DNA of 64,000 bases from CAZAQV01 sp964487255 (lineage in GTDB: Bacteria > Myxococcota_A > Polyangia > Polyangiales > CAZAQV01): NCBI GenBank assembly GCA_964487255.1, contig CAZAQV010000010.1, forward strand, positions 1-64,000, in the 5' to 3' direction. Below the pieces are notes generated by a model. The model worked only from the letters and a program-made list of their open reading frames with translations. It was not told the origin of the DNA and ran no database searches. This document shows, in pieces, positions 24,372 to 33,009 of this stretch (positions are counted from its first letter, which is position 1; each line of letters starts with the position of its first letter). A program made the translations under genes and the position numbers.

Positions 24372-24932
24372 TTACCCGCGGGTAGCTTGCGCCGCGGCTT
24401 CGAGAGACTCCGCCAGATACGCGTCGGCCCGTGATGCACCGAGCCAGTGGCGAAGTCCACGGCGCACCGTTTGAAGATACGCGGGCGTTGGGGCGGCAGG
24501 TTTGGGTGCATCGGGTGCGGTCAAGAGCGCTGCCGGTCGCGGACCAACCATCGTCAGCCGTCCATAGAGACCTTGGCTGACCACAGTGTCCCCGCTGCGC
24601 GCGAGTTCGTGCCAGTCCACCCGTGTTTGCGCGTCGTTGCCGTTTTCCTGCATCGCAAGGTCCGTGAGCTGGGCGCGCGTGATTTCGTACTCCACGACGA
24701 AAATCCCAGGCCCTGGTTCGCCTGGTAAGGCGAACGCGACGCCGCCGCCCCAGCGCCGCGAGCTGCCACCAAACATGAGTCGCCCCACGATCCAACGCGT
24801 GCCCAACACCCGTGTTGGGGAGCGGTCCGTCGATCCACCGTGCGGCCCGAATGGCGAGTCTGCGCCGGCACCGTCGATGTACGCACGAAAGCGCGTCGGC
24901 CAGGTGTTGGACCCGTAAGCGAGGTACCGCAC
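24372..24932 (-). CDS. Gamma-glutamylcyclotransferase-like protein
   Basis: 186 residues starting MRYLAYGSN, the N-terminal YGSN loop of the GGCT/AIG2 fold. A second conserved strand follows (LPGEPGPGIFVVEYEITRAQLTDLAMQEN), whose Glu is the probable general base. The usual substrate class is gamma-glutamyl peptides or amines. The last 50 residues are a helical, Ala-rich tail. The start is one base after the stop of the upstream gene, so the two form an operon. Confidence 0.65.
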   Translation of the reverse strand: MRYLAYGSNTWPTRFRAYIDGAGADSPFGPHGGSTDRSPTRVLGTRWIVGRLMFGGSSRRWGGGVAFALPGEPGPGIFVVEYEITRAQLTDLAMQENGNDAQTRVDWHELARSGDTVVSQGLYGRLTMVGPRPAALLTAPDAPKPAAPTPAYLQTVRRGLRHWLGASRADAYLAESLEAAAQATRG

Positions 24933-24933
24933 G

Positions 24934-25431
24934 TTACCCAGGACCTAGCCTTCGACGAACAAGCCGCATCGTCAGCCGATCGCGCGCATCGAGGTCGCGT
25001 GGCTCGATCCAGTTGCGACCCATCTTCTGCCAGTCGGGATCGCCTGAGTCCAAACCGAGTTCGTCCACATAGGCGCTTTCCACGATGAAATACTGGTCCC
25101 GATAGCCCAACAAAAAGCCGCCGTGCTCCGCAAAAATTTCGCACGCTTCCGAGTAGTCGACCGACCAGATGTTCCAATGGGCGCCGCCCGACCAAGGGTA
25201 CAACAACGTGCCTTGGGGCGACGGCCCCGGCTCGCTCCAAGCGCGCACCAGCTGCGCCCAGCCGTCGAAGCCGAACTCGCGCGCCAGCGTCGCCAGGCAA
25301 TGCCGCCGGCGAATCACTTCGTCCGTACCTCGCGCTTTTTCGATTCGTTTGAGCGCATCAGGTGCGCCGGCCTGTGCAGCCCGCTGCAACGTGCGTGCGT
25401 ACGATTTAACGTGTTCAATGCTTTTCATCAC
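24934..25431 (-). CDS. Hypothetical protein with LAREFGFDGWAQL motif
   Basis: 165 residues. The N-terminal helical part contains RRRHCLATLAREFGFDGWAQLVRAW, a motif common at the start of ankyrin-type and glyoxalase-fused proteins. The remaining 95 residues (TLLYPWSGGAHWNIWSVDYSEACEIFAEHGGFLLGYRDQYFIVE) form an alpha/beta unit I cannot name. It is the upstream partner of the GGCT-like gene with a one-base gap. The function is unknown. Confidence 0.6.
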   Translation of the reverse strand: MMKSIEHVKSYARTLQRAAQAGAPDALKRIEKARGTDEVIRRRHCLATLAREFGFDGWAQLVRAWSEPGPSPQGTLLYPWSGGAHWNIWSVDYSEACEIFAEHGGFLLGYRDQYFIVESAYVDELGLDSGDPDWQKMGRNWIEPRDLDARDRLTMRLVRRRLGPG

Positions 25432-25629
25432 GACCTCCGTCGATTCGAACCCTTCGTCCGCTCCTTTGGGTTCACAGAGTTTCGTGTACTTGTCCGAAAC
25501 CTGCAGGGTGCTTTGGGCTTTCGGCGGAAACGACGCCCCTGCGCATCGAAACCAAGTCTAGCATACTTGCGACCCGCGCTCGATATCGAGTGGGTCGACA
25601 ACCTCGAAGGCGTCGGCTAAGCCTGAGCG

Positions 25630-26025
25630 ATGACCCGCTCGGCCACGGCGCTCGCACTCCTCGTGCTTACCGCGTGTGACCCGGAGGTTTCGACCAACCG
25701 TGGCGAGTCCGCCGTCAACATGCAAGACGCCGCGCCAACGCCTCAAGACGACGCCTCGTTGTCCACACCGGACGCATCGATCGGACACCCCGATGGGTCG
25801 AGTCCAGACCTGGCACGGGTGACGGGTGTCGACACCTCGCTCAACCTGCGCAGCGGCCCATCCACCAACGATGCGATTCTCACGTCGATCCCCCTTGGGT
25901 GTTTGGTGACGCTACTGGGTGAGACCAACGGTGATTGGTTCAAGGTCGACTACCGCGGCACCGTGGGTTGGTGCTTCAACACCTACCTTGAGACGGTTCC
26001 GGCCGGGACCGCAGACTGCCAATAG
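25630..26025 (+). CDS. SH3b-domain lipoprotein
   Basis: 131 residues. The signal peptide has a lipobox (LLVLTAC). An Asp/Ser/Pro-rich tether of about 50 residues leads to a bacterial SH3 domain (TSLNLRSGPSTNDAILTSIPLGCLVTLLGET...WFKVDYRGTVGWCFNTYLE). SH3b domains usually bind peptidoglycan or periplasmic ligands. Three Cys in the domain could form a disulphide. A single gene with no clear operon partner. Confidence 0.8.
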   Translation: MTRSATALALLVLTACDPEVSTNRGESAVNMQDAAPTPQDDASLSTPDASIGHPDGSSPDLARVTGVDTSLNLRSGPSTNDAILTSIPLGCLVTLLGETNGDWFKVDYRGTVGWCFNTYLETVPAGTADCQ

Positions 26026-26073
26026 CGCCGCGGCAGCCCTTGACGCTTGGTCTCCCGGTTCCACAAACTCGAT

Positions 26074-26478
26074 ATGGCAGACGCGGTGTCGCAAATCGAA
26101 GTCTTCTACGATGGCGATTGCCCGCTCTGCATGCGCGAAATCCGGATGCTTCGGCGTCTGGATCGCGAGCAAAAGGTCCGTTTTACGGACATCGCGGACC
26201 CGAGTTTCGACGCGACATCCGTGGGCAAAAGCCATGACGACCTCATGGCCAAAATACACGGTCGACTGCCATCAGGAGAGTGGATCGAAGGCGTTGAAGT
26301 CTTTCGTCAACTCTACCAAGCCGTGGGTTTTGGGCCCCTGGTGTCGCTCACTCGGGTGCCCGGTATTTCGCATACTCTCGATGCCGCCTATCAAGCGTTC
26401 GCCAAAAACCGACTGCGTATTACCGGGCGATGTGACGACGGAGTTTGTCAACCTGCCAAGCGTTCCCTGCAAGTTTAG
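26074..26478 (+). CDS. DCC-family (DUF393) thiol-disulphide protein
   Basis: Started at the ATG at 26074, about 134 residues. It begins with IEVFYDGDCPLCMREIRML, the DGxCxxC active site that names the DCC family, and has the conserved RFTDIADPSF strand, then GEWIEGVEVFRQLYQAVG. It ends with a second Cys pair (RCDDGVC). The role is presumed redox; a substrate is unknown. It converges with trxC with six bases between, so both may act in thiol homeostasis. Confidence 0.85.
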   Translation: MADAVSQIEVFYDGDCPLCMREIRMLRRLDREQKVRFTDIADPSFDATSVGKSHDDLMAKIHGRLPSGEWIEGVEVFRQLYQAVGFGPLVSLTRVPGISHTLDAAYQAFAKNRLRITGRCDDGVCQPAKRSLQV

Positions 26479-26484
26479 GCGGCC

Positions 26485-26910
26485 TCAGATGTGCTGCTGA
26501 ACCCAAGAGCGCATGTGCTCAAGGGGCATAAGACCGGCTTGCTGCGTTTTCATCTGACCGCTCTTGAATACGGCAAAGTTGGGGATCCCTCGCACGCCGT
26601 ACTTCTGTGCAAGCGCCGGGTGCTCTTGGGTGTTGACCTTGGCCACCAGGACGCGGCCCGAGAAGTCTTTGGCGATCTGTTCGACGGTCGGGGCGGCCAT
26701 GCGACACGGCCCACACCAAGGTGCCCAAAAGTCCACCACCACGGGCAACTCGCTGCCCTGAATCACGCTTTCAAAGTCCGCCGTGCCCAGTTCGATGGGC
26801 TCGGCGACACTTCCGAGGTCCTTTTTGCAGGCGCCGCACTTTGCAGACTGGGCCAGACGCGAGGCGGGGATACGGTTCTTTTGGCCACAGGCTGCGCAGG
26901 TTCGAATCAT
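26485..26910 (-). CDS. trxC: Thioredoxin 2
   Basis: 141 residues from the ATG at 26910, which has a strong GGAGGAG site; the frame extends upstream without support. The N-terminal zinc ribbon (CAACG...CGAC, typical of TrxC) precedes a thioredoxin domain with WCGPC, the cis-Pro RGIPNF and a C-terminal helix. It is a cytoplasmic disulphide reductase, in other bacteria part of the oxidative stress response. Full length and intact. Confidence 0.93.
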   Translation of the reverse strand: MIRTCAACGQKNRIPASRLAQSAKCGACKKDLGSVAEPIELGTADFESVIQGSELPVVVDFWAPWCGPCRMAAPTVEQIAKDFSGRVLVAKVNTQEHPALAQKYGVRGIPNFAVFKSGQMKTQQAGLMPLEHMRSWVQQHI

Positions 26911-26989
26911 GACGGCGCTCCTCCCAATGATTTCAACGTAACCACGGCGTTGCCTCTGCCAAGGGGCGGCGGGTGAGGCGAGGCGTGCG

Positions 26990-27610
26990 CTAAGGAATGT
27001 CGGGCTTTTTTTCGACCACGAAGGCGCCGCGAAGGTCACCTGCCGCGTAGCCAATTGCGTTGTCCTGCGGGTAGAGCTTGGCCAGTTGGCCCTCGACACC
27101 TGGCGCGAGTTCGTGCTGCTGCCCGTGGCAACTCAAGCACAAGGGTTTTGCAAAAATTGCACGGTAATATCGCGGCGGTTCTGCCAAATGATACGTCGGC
27201 GACTCCGCTGACAAAACTTGCATCGCGCGCTGGTCGTGATCGTCAGGCAGGTTCTTGGGGTTTCGAATGCGGGTCCCGACTCGACGCACCCGCAGCCCGA
27301 ACTTGCTCATTTCATTGCCGATGGCCTGTGCGCGCTCGGAACACACGGCGATCGCGGCATCGGGTCCGCCCTTTTTCATCGCCGCCATGAGTTCGCCCTT
27401 GAGCTTCATCTCAAAGCCGCGCGTCAGGAACTCCGCTTCCTTGACAAACGGGTCCTGCCGAACCGTTGTTGGCGTATCGACAGTGGTGCGTGGCGGCGCT
27501 TCAACCTTTGACGCTGGCTTGTGCGACGTTTCTCGCGACTCTCCTCTCGAGTCGCAGCTGACTACGAGCAGCAAACAGAGGAAAGTTAGGCGTTGGGGTA
27601 TGAGACGCAT
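26990..27610 (-). CDS. DUF3365 heme-binding lipoprotein
   Basis: 206 residues from ATG 27610. The lipobox is LLLVVSC (about residue 18). The domain has ELMAAMKKGGPDAAIAVCSERAQAIG, LRVRRVGTRIRNPKNLPDD, YYRAIFAKPLCLSCHG with a CxxCH heme site, and LYPQDNAIGYAAGDLRGAFVV, the Tll0287-like DUF3365 fold. It is probably a periplasmic redox sensor or c-type heme protein. The start overlaps the ferritin-like gene stop by one base (TAATG), so it is the third gene of that operon. Confidence 0.85.
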   Translation of the reverse strand: MRLIPQRLTFLCLLLVVSCDSRGESRETSHKPASKVEAPPRTTVDTPTTVRQDPFVKEAEFLTRGFEMKLKGELMAAMKKGGPDAAIAVCSERAQAIGNEMSKFGLRVRRVGTRIRNPKNLPDDHDQRAMQVLSAESPTYHLAEPPRYYRAIFAKPLCLSCHGQQHELAPGVEGQLAKLYPQDNAIGYAAGDLRGAFVVEKKPDIP

Positions 27611-28344
27611 TAGTTGGCAGAGAGCGGGACGCGTGCCGCCACAAAGCCCGGGATGATCAGTTCGCGTATCGCTTGGTCGACCGTTTCGAGCAAGACGCTG
27701 CGCGGCGGATAGCCGTGTTCCGAAAAGTCTTCGGCTGGCAGCTCCGCGAGGCGGGAGCGCCAAAGTGCGACATTGGCCTCAAGGATGCGCGGTACAAAAG
27801 CGCCGATCCGTGCGCGCTCATCGTCGCTCAGTGAGGCGAGATGCGCCCAGCCATAGCGCGCGTGACGAATCTCGTCTTCGAGGTGGCTCTTGAGAATGGG
27901 CCGCACGGTGGGGGCTTTGACGCCACGCAAGCAGGCCTCGACGAAGCTGACCGCGAGACTTTCGTTGACGCACGACAGGCCGACGACATGCAGGTGCTTG
28001 ACCAGGGTCTCGTCCGCGCCGGGGTGGGTCGGCATACTGACGCGCTTGGGGCGTGGCATCGGAACCGGTTCCCCCAAATAGGCCTCGGCGAGCTGGCGAC
28101 AAAGGTCGGCGTGTCGCACCTCATCGTGAGACGCCGCGGTGGCGAGCGCGATGACTTCGTGACGTGCACCGAGTTCGTAAAGTTCGGTCACCACGATGGC
28201 GCATGCCGAGCCTGCGCCCAGTTCTGATTTTGCACGCGCTTTCCAAATCTCGCCAAGACGTTTGCGATCGTTGGGAGCGAGCGCGTCGATGTACGGGTCG
28301 TCGGACTGCGTCACACGCTTGGTTGTGTCTTTGGCTTCCATCAC
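27610..28344 (-). CDS. Ferritin-like di-iron protein
   Basis: 244 residues, helical bundle. Two Glu-xx-His type metal motifs are visible, HDEVRHADL and HLEDEIRHARYGWAHLA, with further Glu in VVTELYELG and SCVNESLAVSFVEAC, matching the four carboxylates and two His of ferritin-like oxygenases or oxidases. The substrate is unknown. It sits between a lipoprotein gene (four-base overlap) and the DUF3365 heme gene (one-base overlap), suggesting an iron or redox function for the operon. Confidence 0.8.
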   Translation of the reverse strand: MMEAKDTTKRVTQSDDPYIDALAPNDRKRLGEIWKARAKSELGAGSACAIVVTELYELGARHEVIALATAASHDEVRHADLCRQLAEAYLGEPVPMPRPKRVSMPTHPGADETLVKHLHVVGLSCVNESLAVSFVEACLRGVKAPTVRPILKSHLEDEIRHARYGWAHLASLSDDERARIGAFVPRILEANVALWRSRLAELPAEDFSEHGYPPRSVLLETVDQAIRELIIPGFVAARVPLSAN

Positions 28345-28643
28345 AAGATGGCGACCATCGCGTCCTTTTTGATGCGCGCATCGGGGCCGGGATCGGACGC
28401 ATCCTGACTGTTCTTTGCCGCATCGGGAAGGGAGGCGTCCTTGCCGAGTGCCGCATCGGGATTGCCCATCCGCGAGTCGGCGAGCACACGGTCGGCGAGC
28501 TTTTGCGCGTCTCTTGAGCTGGCGTCTGTCTGCGCGTCTCGTGAGCTGGCGTCCGTCGTCGTGTCATTCGAGTCGTCGCCGCAACCGCCCGTCATACCGA
28601 GGCCAACGAGCACAACTGTGTGAAAGAAAGGGTTCTTACGCAT
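28341..28643 (-). CDS. Small Asp/Ser-rich lipoprotein
   Basis: 100 residues from the ATG at 28643. The signal peptide ends MTGGCG. The remainder is low-complexity (DDSNDTTTDASSRDAQTDASSRDAQ) with a repeated DASSRDAQ and no fold. Typical of myxobacterial tether lipoproteins. It is the first gene of the ferritin/DUF3365 operon, ending in an ATGA overlap. Confidence 0.65.
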   Translation of the reverse strand: MRKNPFFHTVVLVGLGMTGGCGDDSNDTTTDASSRDAQTDASSRDAQKLADRVLADSRMGNPDAALGKDASLPDAAKNSQDASDPGPDARIKKDAMVAIL

Positions 28644-28681
28644 GGCGCCCAGCATAGCACGGCCAGCGTGTGCGGCGCGCC

Positions 28682-29902
28682 CTAGCGCCGGATGCTAAGC
28701 CCCGTGCCATCGCTCACCTTTTCGCCCGGGTGGACGATCACGAGTTGCCCCTCACGCAGCCCCTTTTTGACCTCCGCGTGTAGGTCGCTTTGCGCACCAA
28801 GTGTGACTTCCTGAAGCCGTGCGCTTTCGTCTTCGACCCGGTACACCGACCACGCGCCATCGTGTCGAAACAAGGCGCCCGACGGCACTTGAAGGGCGTC
28901 GTCGATACGGGTGACCGTGATCTTTGCCTCGACGCGATAGCCGTCGCCGAGCGAGGCCCACTTTTGGTGTGGCGCATCGAGTTCGAGCACGACGTTGACG
29001 CGTTGCTCTTCAACCCCGAGTGCGGAGACCTTTGTGAAGGCCTTGGGTTCAATGCGTGCGACGTGGGCCGCAAGTTCTTCGTCGCCGCCCCAACGGGTCA
29101 CCAGCGCCTTGTCGCCACGCGCTATCCGCACCGCATCCGTCGTGAGTACGTCGACCACGACTTCGAGCGCCTTGGGATCACCCAGTTCGAGCAGGGGCGT
29201 GCCTGGCTGCACAGCACCCTCGCTCTGCCTGAACACTTCGAGCACCATCCCGTCGATCGGCGAATGAAGCGGCATCTCTTCTTCGTTGGGCGCACCGGTC
29301 AGCCGCCCGAGCGCCGCTTGGTTGACGCCCACTTGGTGGCGCGCCACCCGAGAGGCGAACTGTGCGGAGGCAAGCTCCTCCTTTCGGGCTGCGACCTGGT
29401 AGGCGAGTTCGTCGACCTGCTGTTGCGGAACGCCCCCACCTTTGGCCAGAGGCTCCACGCGCTGCAGCTCCTTTTGCGAGTGAGAAAGCGCTGCCCGCGC
29501 ACGGGCTTCGGCTGCTTGTGTCTGGCGTAAAGCAGCCTCGGAGCCAGCCAGTCGTGCGCGACCTTGCGCTTGCGACCGTGGGTCGAGAAGTGGTGTGGGA
29601 AGCGGCAAGACGCGCGCAATCACCGCGTCGGCTTTGACCCGTGCGCCGGCCTGCAGTTCGCTACGCGCCAGGTTGCCCGCCAGCGGCGCTGACACGATGT
29701 AGCGGTCTTTGACCCGCGTTACGCCATCCTCTTCGATCGACACGACCAAGCTCGCGCGCGTCACTTCTGCAACTGTCGCGGTGACCGGCTTGGGCAAAAA
29801 GGCGCTGACCAGCGCCGCGATGATCGCGAGACCGAGTAGGCCCAGAGCGATTCGCGTCAGCCACTTTCGGGCGCTATGCCCGTCTTTCGTCGTCTTGTTC
29901 AT
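28682..29902 (-). CDS. MacA/HlyD-type periplasmic adaptor
   Basis: 406 residues with a membrane segment (about 13-36), a lipoyl half (RYIVSAPLAGNLARSELQAGARVKADAVIARV), a coiled-coil hairpin (about 105-195), the second lipoyl half (HSPIDGMVLEVFRQSEGAVQPGTPLLELGD) and beta-barrel and MP domains. It is the adaptor for the FtsX-type ABC transporter encoded just upstream (four bases apart), forming a tripartite MacAB-like efflux or export system. Confidence 0.85.
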   Translation of the reverse strand: MNKTTKDGHSARKWLTRIALGLLGLAIIAALVSAFLPKPVTATVAEVTRASLVVSIEEDGVTRVKDRYIVSAPLAGNLARSELQAGARVKADAVIARVLPLPTPLLDPRSQAQGRARLAGSEAALRQTQAAEARARAALSHSQKELQRVEPLAKGGGVPQQQVDELAYQVAARKEELASAQFASRVARHQVGVNQAALGRLTGAPNEEEMPLHSPIDGMVLEVFRQSEGAVQPGTPLLELGDPKALEVVVDVLTTDAVRIARGDKALVTRWGGDEELAAHVARIEPKAFTKVSALGVEEQRVNVVLELDAPHQKWASLGDGYRVEAKITVTRIDDALQVPSGALFRHDGAWSVYRVEDESARLQEVTLGAQSDLHAEVKKGLREGQLVIVHPGEKVSDGTGLSIRR

Positions 29903-29905
29903 ACG

Positions 29906-32266
29906 CTACTCCCGCGTTTTGAGAACGCCGATAAGGTCGAGTTTATCCAATCTGCGCCGCACCAACAGGCCACTGACAAGTGCCGCCCCTGCCGTCACAA
30001 TTACGGCAAACGCGTAGGTGCGATGTGAAACGACAGCGGGCATGCGAAAGTTTTCCGGGTCGACCGCGAGCACCGCTTCGCTCGCTTGCAGCCCCAGCCA
30101 CATGCCGACAGGCACCGCCAACAAGACCTGGACCCCCAACTCACCCAGCAAAAGCGAAGAGATCTCCGCGCGCGTGAACCCGAGCACCCGCATGCTCGCC
30201 AGGTCGCGCTGTCGCATCGAGAGCGTCACGCGGGCGTTGTTGTACACGATGCCAATCGAGATGATCGACGCAAAAAACGCCAAAATGACTTGCATCGCCA
30301 ACATCATCGAGCCCTGTTGCTCGCGAAAGTTTGCGCGTGCGTCCGACGGCCGAGCGATGCTTTGCACCGCCGGGAGCGCGTAGAGCCGCGCCTCGGTCGT
30401 CTCGATCAGGCCGGGGTCGACCGCGAGCATGGCCGTGCTGATCAAAGGCGTCACTCCGAAGCGTTGCGCAACCACCTCGGGCCGTGCGTACGCCTGGAGC
30501 CCGAGCATGTCATGGATGACCCCAGAGACGGGAAGGTGCACTTGCTTGCGGTCGCCGTCGAGACGTTTTGCGCGCACGACATCGCCCGCTTTGACCCCGA
30601 GCTTGTCCGCCAGCACGTCCGAGAGAAGCAAACCGTCGAGCGGGAGTTCCACCTCGTGACCGTCCCGATCGATAAGGCGGCGCAAGCGGTTTTCGTCTGG
30701 GTGACTCTGAATGACGGACTCGTAGCGCTGTGTGCCTTGCGAAAGACGGACCGGCAATGCGCCCACGCCTTCGGCGTGTAAGACGCCTGGGAGTGCACGT
30801 AGACTACCCAGAGCGGTACGGTCCAAGGGCATCCGAAAACCTACGGTCACGTCCTCGTGCATCGCCTGCTCGAACTGCAGGTCCATCAAGTGCTCGATGG
30901 CGTCGGTGGCAAAGCGACCGACGATTAGAATCGCAACTGCGAGCGCGATGCCCCCGCTCGACACGATGAGCCGCAGCGGTCTTCGTTTGAGGTCGCGCAT
31001 CACCATTTTTCCCATCGGACCGACGAAGGGCGCCGCGATGCGGTCGAGCAGCCCGCGTCGATAGCGTGCCGGCACGGGAGGTCGCATCGCTTCAGCGGGT
31101 TGTAGGTTCAGCACTTGCCGGAGCGCGCGCATCGCACCCGCGGTGGCCGTGAGCAGGGCGATCGAGACCGACACGAGCAGAATTGAAAAGTCCAGACCGT
31201 TGAGGTATTGCGGAAACTGAAAGTAGTCTTCGTAGATGGTGAGTAGCCCGCGGCCCATCCACGCGCCGGCGGCCAGACCGATCGCCGAGCCCAGACCCAC
31301 GATCACGATGACCAGTTTTAGAAAGTGGAGCGCGACCGCACGATTGTCGTAACCGAGCGCCCGCAAGGTCGCGATTTGCCCGCGCTGCAGCTGCACCAAG
31401 CGTCCCAGCACGACGTTGACCAAAAACGCAGCAACGCCCAAAAAGATGAGCGGGATGATCGTCGCCTGAACTTTGAGACCCTGCAGCTCGTTGTCGACGA
31501 AATGGTGAGACATTTGGTTTTCTCGACCTCGCGCGCCGAGTGAACCGTACGCATCGAGGATGCGATCGAAGGCCGCAAGGACCTGGGGCTGTAAGGCACC
31601 CGGTTGCAGCGTCGCCGTGAGGCTATTGAAAGCGCCGGTCATGTCGAGCGTGGGTGCGATGGCCGATTCACGCATCCAAAGCACCGCGAACGACCCTGGC
31701 TTGTAGCCGAGAACATCGCCACCGATGGCGAAGACGAACTCCGGACTCATGCTGGTGCCGACTACGCGAATACGGCGTTTGCTTCCCTCGACCACGACAT
31801 CGATCGCGTCTCCGACCGAGACGTCGTGCGCTTCGGCGAAGCTCTCGAGTAGCAGCGCTTCATCGTCGTGCTCGCTGTCGGGAAAGCGTCCGCGCACGAT
31901 GTGTACCGAGTTGAGCGTGGCGTTTTTGGCGTCGGGCAAGGAGACGATCTGACCTGTCACTTCGCGGCGGGTGTCGCTCGGCAAGGGCACCCGTATCGCT
32001 TCGACGAGCCGCGTCTCGAGCTGTGAGACGCCCGGAACCTCGCGCAGCCGAGCTTGCAGTTGCTTGGGCGCGCGTTTGAGGGTCGCAAAGACGTCGGCGA
32101 AGCGATAGGCGCTGTAGTAAGCGTCTCGTGACGCGTAAAGCGAGCGGTACGCCGATTGCATCGCGACGTATCCGGCCACGCCCGATGCGACGAGCAAGCA
32201 AATGGTCAGGACCTGGCCCCGCAAGCCGCGCAGGTCGCGCAATAGCTTTGTGTTGATAGCCTTCAC
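29906..32266 (-). CDS. ABC transporter permease with two FtsX domains
   Basis: 786 residues. An N-terminal membrane helix precedes a large periplasmic MacB-PCD-like domain. Two FtsX-type membrane modules follow, the first around VQATIIPLIFLGVAAFLVNVVLGRLVQLQRGQIATLRALGYDN and the second near the C-terminus (MILAFFASIISIGIVYNNARVTLSMRQRDLASMRVLGFTRAE compressed around VRVLGFT). GTG start overlapping the ATPase gene by four bases. Duplicated FtsX permeases of this length occur in mechanotransmission exporters and putative lipid or antibiotic exporters. Confidence 0.88.
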   Translation of the reverse strand: MKAINTKLLRDLRGLRGQVLTICLLVASGVAGYVAMQSAYRSLYASRDAYYSAYRFADVFATLKRAPKQLQARLREVPGVSQLETRLVEAIRVPLPSDTRREVTGQIVSLPDAKNATLNSVHIVRGRFPDSEHDDEALLLESFAEAHDVSVGDAIDVVVEGSKRRIRVVGTSMSPEFVFAIGGDVLGYKPGSFAVLWMRESAIAPTLDMTGAFNSLTATLQPGALQPQVLAAFDRILDAYGSLGARGRENQMSHHFVDNELQGLKVQATIIPLIFLGVAAFLVNVVLGRLVQLQRGQIATLRALGYDNRAVALHFLKLVIVIVGLGSAIGLAAGAWMGRGLLTIYEDYFQFPQYLNGLDFSILLVSVSIALLTATAGAMRALRQVLNLQPAEAMRPPVPARYRRGLLDRIAAPFVGPMGKMVMRDLKRRPLRLIVSSGGIALAVAILIVGRFATDAIEHLMDLQFEQAMHEDVTVGFRMPLDRTALGSLRALPGVLHAEGVGALPVRLSQGTQRYESVIQSHPDENRLRRLIDRDGHEVELPLDGLLLSDVLADKLGVKAGDVVRAKRLDGDRKQVHLPVSGVIHDMLGLQAYARPEVVAQRFGVTPLISTAMLAVDPGLIETTEARLYALPAVQSIARPSDARANFREQQGSMMLAMQVILAFFASIISIGIVYNNARVTLSMRQRDLASMRVLGFTRAEISSLLLGELGVQVLLAVPVGMWLGLQASEAVLAVDPENFRMPAVVSHRTYAFAVIVTAGAALVSGLLVRRRLDKLDLIGVLKTRE

Positions 32267-32994
32267 CAGCGTATCTCACGGGCAGGGCGAATGACCTCGT
32301 TGTAGCGCTCTTCTTGGACGCTTCCGTCTGCCAACTGCACGACCCGATGTGCCATGTCCGAGACGGATGCGTTGTGGGTGATGACGGCGGTTGTCGTGCC
32401 CAGTTCTTGGTTGATGCTTTCAAGCACCTCGAGCACCTTGACACCTGTGCGGAAGTCGAGTGCGCCAGTGGGTTCGTCGCACAGCAAGACATCGGGTCTT
32501 TTGGCAATGGCCCGCGCGATCGCGACCCGCTGCTGCTCGCCACCGGAAAGCTGCGCTGGGAAGTGGTCCACTCGATCTTCGAGGCCGACGCGTTCTAGCG
32601 CTTCGTCCGCGCGCATGGGATTTTTGGAGATGTCGGTAACGAGCGCGACGTTCTCTTTCGCGGTGAGGCTCGGGATCAGGTTGTAGAACTGAAACACAAA
32701 GCCGACATGTTCGCGTCGGTAGCGCGTGAGCTTCTGTTCATCGGCGTGCGTAATGTCCTCGTCACCAAAGTGCACGCTGCCCGAGCTAGGTGTGTCAAGT
32801 CCGCCGATGATATTGAGCAACGTCGACTTGCCGCTACCCGAAGCGCCGAGCAAGACCATGAACTCGCCGGCGTAAAGTGAGAGCGAAACGCCGCGCAGCG
32901 CGTGCACTTTGACCTCTCCCATTTCGTAGATCTTGGTGATGGCATCTGCGTGCAGGACGACCGTTTTGTCAGTTGGCTCTGGCCCCGGGCTCAC
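32263..32994 (-). CDS. LolD/MacB-type ABC ATPase
   Basis: 243 residues from a GTG start. Walker A is GASGSGKSTLL, the signature LSGGEQQR, Walker B VLLCDEPTGALD and the H-loop TTAVITHN, with the Q-loop typical of the LolD/MacB subfamily (FVFQFYNLIPSLTAKENVAL). It powers the FtsX-type permease downstream. It is the first gene of the three-gene export operon. Confidence 0.93.
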   Translation of the reverse strand: MSPGPEPTDKTVVLHADAITKIYEMGEVKVHALRGVSLSLYAGEFMVLLGASGSGKSTLLNIIGGLDTPSSGSVHFGDEDITHADEQKLTRYRREHVGFVFQFYNLIPSLTAKENVALVTDISKNPMRADEALERVGLEDRVDHFPAQLSGGEQQRVAIARAIAKRPDVLLCDEPTGALDFRTGVKVLEVLESINQELGTTTAVITHNASVSDMAHRVVQLADGSVQEERYNEVIRPAREIRW

Positions 32995-33009
32995 CCGAGC
33001 TAGAGTAGT

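Noticed and set aside
26890..26910. tRNA T-arm-like TTCGAAT
   Set aside because: It lies within the coding start of trxC and no cloverleaf can be formed around it.
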